The notes under the pieces: generated by a model
The model's database searches: none
Seen by the model: only the letters and a program-made list of their open reading frames with translations
What the model was told of the DNA's origin: nothing
Translations under genes and position numbers: made by a program
Source: Candidatus Hydrogenedentota bacterium
Lineage (GTDB): Bacteria > Hydrogenedentota > Hydrogenedentia > Hydrogenedentales > SLHB01
DNA: 11,480 bases
Direction: 5' to 3'
Assembly: GCA_003557825.1 (NCBI GenBank)
Contig: PWNM01000608.1
Coordinates: forward strand, 1-11,480
Shown: piece by piece, positions 7,630 to 11,480 of the stretch
How the letters are laid out: every line of letters begins with the position of its first letter
Numbering within the stretch: position 1 is the first letter of the stretch

Positions 7630-9750
7630 TTATTTGTAAATCACATATTCCTGTCCGATGCTTAAGGTCGGATTTTGGCCCCAATTGTTCCACCGGCGCA
7701 AGTCGTTTAACTCCACTCCGTGTTTTTGAGCAATCGCCCAGGGGTTTTCGCCTCGTTGTACCTGAAATACCTGCCTTTGAGGGCCTTCCTCTACGACTTC
7801 ATCATCTGCATCGGCGACTTCTTCGTCCTCGGCGTCGTCTTCATCTGGTTGTTCCGAATCGGTCTCTTCGACATCCTCGGCTTCATCATCCGGTTCGTCC
7901 TCTTCGGGCGGGTCGGGGCTGGGCTCAGGCTGGCTCAGCGGCGCAGCATCGGCAGCGAATTCGAGGGTTCGTGCCCGCCATTCGGCGGTCGTGGCAACGG
8001 AATTGGCCTCGATGCTTCGCCCCTTGGCCATAAGTTTCTCCGCCTCCTCCGTGAGGCGCCCGACTTCTTTCAGAATCCAATCGGCCCGTTCTTGCGATCC
8101 ATTCGAGCCGCCCGAGCGGGTCAGATAACGCGATTGATAATCGCTGCTCCGATCGAGTGTTTCCTGAAAAGGCTCGATAAACGGTTCACCGCGGCTTTCT
8201 TCGATAATACCGAGATGCCGTACCAGTCGGGCTAACGACGCCATGGCGACCACGGCGCTCGATCGACTAATGCCGCCGCCGTGCCATTCGCGCTCGAAAT
8301 AGGGAAAATGACGAACAAGGGTGAAAAAGTCCTGTCGCTCGATGGCGGTACCGTTGTTCTCGGCGATACGCGACAGAATGTCGATGAGATCGCTGGGCAT
8401 CTCTTCGCGAAGCATCTCGTTTTCCAGCACGGTCCGGGCTTCCCGTTCGGCCATGCGTTGCGCCGCCGTAACAAGGAGATTGCCTTCCGAACCGCTCAGA
8501 TAGAAAGGCCGCGCTGAAACGGGTAGTCGGACACGCCCATCGTTGATTTCCGGCCTTTCCAGTTCGTTGTTGTAGGCATCGCCGAAACTAAGGTCCTGTG
8601 CGTCGCCGATCGCGAGAGTGAGTTCATCGCTGCCGGTATCCGTCCATCCGACCACGCACCAGCCGTCTTCAATTCGAAACACATGGGCCTGATTGCCCGA
8701 ACCCGCGGGCAGATCCCCCACATAGTCGGCCCCATGCAACCGACGGGCAAAACCGCCCAGGGGCACATAGCCGGGCCCAAAGGAACCGTTGGAAAACACG
8801 GTCGGCACGTCCAGGTTCGTCTGACCGATTCCCGCTGCGGCGTTCAATACCAACCGCTCAACGAGACTGGCGGTTTCTTCATCATGGTTGCTGCCCCGGC
8901 TTGAAATATGCAGCGGCATGCGTTCGTAACCGGCCCGCTCAGCCGTTCGCCGAAATGCAGCGGCGATTTGCCCGTTTGAGCCTGCCTGGTTGATGACGAC
9001 AAGGGAAACATAGCGGCCCACTCCTTGCCGCAACAAGGCCGCAAATTCCGCCGGCGAGTCGACCACCAATGCAATGGGGATGGGCGCTCCTTGGGCCTGT
9101 ATCGATTCGGAGATTTCATGAAGCTGTGTTATTCCGCCTTCCCCATGGACATCGATTCGAACGATTCGGTCGCCATATTGTTCGATCAGTTCTAGTATAT
9201 GGTCGGTGATGTCCTGATCTGCCTCAGGACCGACAATCGGCACAATGGCCAATCCGGCCTGAGCTGCGGCATCTACCTGGTCGTCAAAACCGGCCGTCGT
9301 GGTATTAAGCCGCACATAGCGCACGGAGATCACTGGCAGGGCCCGAAGCGCAGTGGGCTCGGCTGCGTTGATGTTGATTCCCACGGGGAGGGCCAGTCCA
9401 TCAACGGGGCGGTCTATCCGCGCAAAGATATGGGTCTCCTCCTGGACATCGTCTCCCCGAGTGATCCGAATCGTCGCCTCATACCGCCCCCGTTTCTCAG
9501 GCAGCACTTCGACTGGACGCCAATATGCACTATGGGCGCGAAGTTCGACCGTGCCCAGGTCCACCAGCAGGGATTCGCCGATGTCATTGACAACTTCAAT
9601 CGTCACGTCGACGTCCTGGTCGGACTCCGAGGTCAGTTCGAGGATCAGGGGATCTTCGACATAGACATGCGGGATGGGTTGGTCGGGCGCCAGGGCGACC
9701 TCGATTTGAAAGGCGGATACGCATACTGCAATGAGTGCTATGACGCTCAT
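7630..9750 (-). CDS. Exported degenerate GH-A-like protein with LysM domain
   Basis: A 706-aa protein, probably exported: residues 1-13 form a short hydrophobic signal without basic residues, perhaps cut after VSA. Parts in order: beta-sandwich (about 16-113), barrel-like region (about 118-335), small beta domain (about 340-425), helical region (about 425-600), a very acidic Pro/Glu/Asp linker (605-660) and a C-terminal LysM domain (661-706, start VFQVQRGENPWAIA). LysM binds N-acetylglucosamine glycans such as peptidoglycan. By eye the barrel follows the plan of the two glycosidases in this window: VHGEGG (E204) falls at the NEP acid/base position, but MPLHISSRG puts Ser284 where the nucleophile Glu should be, and the strand-8 Trp is missing. 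It may therefore bind glycan without cleaving it. The start codon ATG overlaps the stop of the preceding hydrolase gene (ATGA), suggesting coupled translation. LysM is certain; the pseudo-enzyme reading is inference. Confidence 0.8.
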   Translation of the reverse strand: MSVIALIAVCVSAFQIEVALAPDQPIPHVYVEDPLILELTSESDQDVDVTIEVVNDIGESLLVDLGTVELRAHSAYWRPVEVLPEKRGRYEATIRITRGDDVQEETHIFARIDRPVDGLALPVGININAAEPTALRALPVISVRYVRLNTTTAGFDDQVDAAAQAGLAIVPIVGPEADQDITDHILELIEQYGDRIVRIDVHGEGGITQLHEISESIQAQGAPIPIALVVDSPAEFAALLRQGVGRYVSLVVINQAGSNGQIAAAFRRTAERAGYERMPLHISSRGSNHDEETASLVERLVLNAAAGIGQTNLDVPTVFSNGSFGPGYVPLGGFARRLHGADYVGDLPAGSGNQAHVFRIEDGWCVVGWTDTGSDELTLAIGDAQDLSFGDAYNNELERPEINDGRVRLPVSARPFYLSGSEGNLLVTAAQRMAEREARTVLENEMLREEMPSDLIDILSRIAENNGTAIERQDFFTLVRHFPYFEREWHGGGISRSSAVVAMASLARLVRHLGIIEESRGEPFIEPFQETLDRSSDYQSRYLTRSGGSNGSQERADWILKEVGRLTEEAEKLMAKGRSIEANSVATTAEWRARTLEFAADAAPLSQPEPSPDPPEEDEPDDEAEDVEETDSEQPDEDDAEDEEVADADDEVVEEGPQRQVFQVQRGENPWAIAQKHGVELNDLRRWNNWGQNPTLSIGQEYVIYK

Positions 9751-10376
9751 AATTCCCGCAAAAAGGGGTTCATGCCCCGTTCAGTGCCTATGGTGGTCAC
9801 CGGGCCGTGGCCGGGATAGACAACCGTATCATCGGGCAACGGCAATAGCTGTGTCCGTATCGAATCAAGCAATTGATGATGGTTGCCCCCGGGCAGATCG
9901 GTACGGCCGATGGAGCCCGCAAACAGCACGTCGCCACCGAGCACACACCCGTCACCCACTAGGACGATGTGCCCTGGCGAATGGCCGGGCGTATGGCGTA
10001 CTTCAAGGGATTCATCGCCTATCGTGACCGTGTCGCCTTCGGCCAGTGTACCGGTAGGCGCGGGAGATGCCTCGAAAGACAGGCCAAACATCATCCCTTG
10101 ATGGACGATGTTCTGCAGCAGGTCGCGGTCGGCTTCGTGGATCCATAACGGCGCCTGGGTCTGCCGCACCAATGCAGCGTTGCCACCGCAATGATCGCAG
10201 TGGCCATGGGTATTTATAATGCCAATAACTTCCATTCCGTCAAGGGTATTGCGGAGTTCGACGGTTAGTTCACCGGCATCAATCACCAGCGCCTGATCGT
10301 TATGTTTCACAACATAACAATTCGTCGCAAACGGGGTTGTCTCAAAGGTAAGAATGTCCACCGGTAACTCCATCAT
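9747..10376 (-). CDS. MBL-fold metallo-hydrolase (glyoxalase II-like)
   Basis: A cytoplasmic metallo-beta-lactamase-fold hydrolase of 209 aa, close in size and pattern to the YcbL/glyoxalase II-like group, which hydrolyses thioesters such as S-lactoylglutathione or related esters. All metal ligands for a two-metal site are visible: THGHCDH (H57, H59, D61, H62), H132 in TPGHSPGH, D149 in GGDVLFAGS and H190 in YPGHGP. The start is uncertain. The frame extends to an ATG at 10436 with AAGGG very close upstream, but family similarity begins at MMELPVDILTFETTPFATNC, so I choose 10376 (10373 also possible). Neither has a good Shine-Dalgarno site. Its stop TGA overlaps the next gene's ATG by 4 nt. 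It is the first gene of the minus-strand set and diverges from hisI. The substrate is unknown. Confidence 0.88.
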   Translation of the reverse strand: MMELPVDILTFETTPFATNCYVVKHNDQALVIDAGELTVELRNTLDGMEVIGIINTHGHCDHCGGNAALVRQTQAPLWIHEADRDLLQNIVHQGMMFGLSFEASPAPTGTLAEGDTVTIGDESLEVRHTPGHSPGHIVLVGDGCVLGGDVLFAGSIGRTDLPGGNHHQLLDSIRTQLLPLPDDTVVYPGHGPVTTIGTERGMNPFLREL

Positions 10377-10516
10377 TCCATACACGCCAAACCGGTCACG
10401 GTTGATAGCGTCACAACTTGACATAATACCATTCATTGACCCTTGGGTTCCATGACCACAGGTTTTTTGACGTCATGATCGATTAACCTCAAGCTTGAGA
10501 ATCGGAGCATACCGGC

Positions 10517-10546
10517 TTGCATTGGGGGGGAAAGCTGTGCAATACT
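10517..10546 (+). promoter_or_regulatory. Candidate promoter for hisI-trpE
   Basis: TTGCAT (10517-10522), 18 nt of spacer, then AATACT (10541-10546) preceded by TG one base upstream, an extended -10 form. Each box matches the sigma-70 consensus only partly. Transcription would start near 10553 and give a leader of about 210 nt before the hisI start. This is a consensus match by eye only. Confidence 0.3.
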
Positions 10547-10577
10547 TAATTCGATGTTGAGCGTAGCTCGCCATGGT

Positions 10578-10596
10578 CGCGTCTTCCCCAGACGCG
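10578..10596 (+). repeat. Perfect 7-bp inverted repeat hairpin
   Basis: CGCGTCT (10578-10584) and AGACGCG (10590-10596) enclose a five-base TCCCC loop. There is no T-run, so it is not an intrinsic terminator. It lies in the expected hisI leader. It could be a leader RNA element or one copy of a dispersed repeat; the window holds no second copy. Confidence 0.55.
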
Positions 10597-10761
10597 TTCA
10601 CCACACAATGAACTGGTAATTGGGAGAATGCTGATGCTATCGAACGTGCTGTCCTCGCGCCGATGGCCTCGCCATATCCATTGCTAGTCTTCCCGTTTCC
10701 CGACTTCGGGTCATTTTATTTCACTGCCCCTAATGGGGAAGAACCATCGGAGATCCCATCC

Positions 10762-11157
10762 ATGTGTGATACAGTAACAGGAAAATCGATTGGAAAACTG
10801 CGCGATCTAGTCAAACTCGATGCCAACGGGCTCATTGTGGCGGTAATCCAGCATCATGAGACCGGACAGGTGTTGATGGTGGGATATATGAACCGGGAAT
10901 CCCTGGATATCACATTGCGCGAGCGAAAGGCCTGTTTCTGGTCCCGGTCGCGGCAGGAGTTGTGGCTCAAGGGCGATACATCAGGCAACTACCTAATGGT
11001 CAAAGAGATCCGAACCGACTGCGATGCCGATGCCCTGGTGGTAAAGTGCGACCCCGTCGGACCCACATGCCACACCAAGGAGACCAGTTGCTTTTATCGA
11101 CTGGCGGATTTCGACGGAAATGTCACGTTGGCCGGCGACGGCGTCGCCACCAAGTAG
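10762..11157 (+). CDS. hisI: Phosphoribosyl-AMP cyclohydrolase
   Basis: Third step of histidine synthesis: opens the adenine ring of phosphoribosyl-AMP to give ProFAR, in the cytoplasm. The 131-aa protein is a stand-alone HisI with no HisE (pyrophosphatase) domain. Typical motifs are QVLMVGYMN (36-44), FWSRSRQELWLKGDTSGN (59-76) and TDCDADALVVK (85-95). The Mg-binding aspartates (D86, D88, D90) and zinc cysteines C87, C103, C110 are present with the family spacing of 16 and 7 residues. The frame is open upstream to an ATG at 10663, adding 33 residues with no family similarity. I chose 10762 because GGAG (10749-10752) lies 9 nt before it and homology begins shortly after. trpE follows 51 nt later on the same strand, so the two are probably one transcript. 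Confidence 0.94.
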   Translation: MCDTVTGKSIGKLRDLVKLDANGLIVAVIQHHETGQVLMVGYMNRESLDITLRERKACFWSRSRQELWLKGDTSGNYLMVKEIRTDCDADALVVKCDPVGPTCHTKETSCFYRLADFDGNVTLAGDGVATK

Positions 11158-11186
11158 ACCGACGGTCAATCGGGAGGAACGAGCCC

Positions 11187-11228
11187 ATGGTTATTGGAGG
11201 AGCATCGAATGATCTATCCCACTCTTGA
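11187..11228 (+). CDS. Possible 13-codon ORF overlapping trpE start
   Basis: ATG at 11187 follows GGGAGGA (11172-11178) at normal spacing and encodes MVIGGASNDLSHS, ending TGA at 11226-11228, which is 17 nt inside trpE in another frame. The trpE Shine-Dalgarno sequence lies inside this reading frame, so ribosomes translating it would cross the trpE start site. It has no Trp codons, so it is not a classic trp leader peptide. It may be chance; translational coupling to trpE is the alternative. Confidence 0.25.
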   Translation: MVIGGASNDLSHS

Positions 11229-11480
11229 AGCATTTGGCGCCTTGGCAAAGCCCGGCAATCTGGTACCGGTCTATCGCGAGATCCTGGCCGATCTAGAGAC
11301 GCCTGTCACGGCGTTTTTGAAGATCGCTAAAGACCAAACCTATGCCTTTTTGCTGGAGAGCGTCGAGCATGCCGACACCATCGGCCGGTATTCGTTTCTC
11401 GGTGTCAACCCGTCGGTGGTATTTCAGGCCAAAGGCACTACGGTGACGATAACCCGCGATGGGCATCCGACATCGTTCGA
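11209..11480 (+). CDS. trpE: Anthranilate synthase component I, N-terminal part
   Basis: TrpE makes anthranilate from chorismate, with ammonia from the TrpG glutamine amidotransferase; it is the first committed step of tryptophan synthesis. Only the first 90 codons are in the window; the frame is open at the edge. The visible part is the typical N-terminal domain: MIYPTLEAFGALAKPGNLVP at the start, then YREILADLETPVTAFLKI, AFLLESVE and the GRYSFLG motif, which belongs to the tryptophan feedback-binding region in this family. GGAGG (11196-11200) lies 8 nt before ATG. Placing it after hisI suggests a small amino-acid biosynthesis unit. The catalytic C-terminal chorismate-binding domain and whether trpG follows cannot be seen. 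Confidence 0.95.
   Translation, partial: MIYPTLEAFGALAKPGNLVPVYREILADLETPVTAFLKIAKDQTYAFLLESVEHADTIGRYSFLGVNPSVVFQAKGTTVTITRDGHPTSF

Larger units (their letters stand above)
10437..10761. other. Divergent intergenic region with palindromes and hairpins
   Basis: About 325 nt separate the MBL hydrolase (-) from hisI (+). No convincing gene lies here. It contains TGACGTCA (10468-10475), a perfect 12-bp palindrome CTCAAGCTTGAG (10488-10499), a run of seven G (10524-10530), GAGC-gta-GCTC (10559-10569), a perfect 7-bp hairpin CGCGTCT-tcccc-AGACGCG (10578-10596), CCCG-actt-CGGG followed by a T-rich run (10699-10720), and CCCC-taat-GGGG (10727-10738). The palindrome near the middle is a candidate operator; the hairpins would fall in the hisI leader. 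I recognise no known riboswitch. No clear minus-strand promoter is visible. Confidence 0.5.

Noticed and set aside
7720..8235. Plus-strand open frame rich in Phe, Ile, Leu and Val that looks like a membrane protein
   Set aside because: It is the antisense image of the acidic linker and helical region of the LysM protein: GAx codons read backwards give xTC codons for hydrophobic residues. The minus-strand frame has LysM homology and long coding continuity.
10663..10761. Longer hisI form starting at 10663
   Set aside because: The 33 extra residues do not resemble HisI, and GGAG is well placed for the ATG at 10762.

Overview
The window comes from a bacterial chromosome of moderately high GC. 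It carries ordinary housekeeping genes (hisI, trpE, a bacterial ATP-type pfkA) beside several secreted carbohydrate-active proteins. Signal peptides, clan GH-A glycosidases and the general gene style suggest a free-living heterotroph that digests polysaccharides, perhaps of the Planctomycetes/Verrucomicrobia/Hydrogenedentes kind. That placement is an impression from gene content, not a computed result. No tRNA, rRNA, CRISPR array, insertion sequence or phage gene is visible.

Region 1 (1-4998, + strand) is a secreted polysaccharide-processing cluster. A strong hairpin with a T-run (30-78) lies directly before the first gene. Two tandem paralogues of exactly 588 aa follow (107-1873 and 1967-3733). 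Each has a signal peptide, a CBM-like beta-sandwich, a clan GH-A (beta/alpha)8 barrel with both catalytic glutamates, and a small C-terminal beta domain. The third gene (3847-4998) encodes an exported 383-aa protein that I cannot place in a family and that has a barrel-like strand pattern.

Region 2 (5000-10436, - strand) reads right to left as one tight five-gene set: a metallo-beta-lactamase-fold hydrolase; a 706-aa exported protein joined to it by an ATGA overlap; 6-phosphofructokinase with a TTG start; a small CoA-binding Rossmann protein; and a zinc-dependent polyol/alcohol dehydrogenase. Gaps are -4, 63, 42 and 41 nt. The 706-aa protein looks like a degenerate GH-A barrel in which Ser replaces the nucleophile, followed by helices, a very acidic linker and a C-terminal LysM domain. 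Its end of the set meets region 1 tail to tail with one base between stop codons.

Region 3 (10437-11480, + strand) opens with a divergent intergenic stretch of about 325 nt containing palindromes, hairpins and one plausible promoter. It continues with hisI (phosphoribosyl-AMP cyclohydrolase) and the first 90 codons of trpE (anthranilate synthase component I), which runs off the window. A 13-codon reading frame with its own Shine-Dalgarno sequence overlaps the trpE start.

A working picture is that the secreted glycosidases release sugars outside the cytoplasm while the dehydrogenase and phosphofructokinase handle sugar or polyol catabolism inside. This link is inferred from adjacency only. 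The least understood parts are the 383-aa secreted protein and the LysM pseudo-glycosidase.
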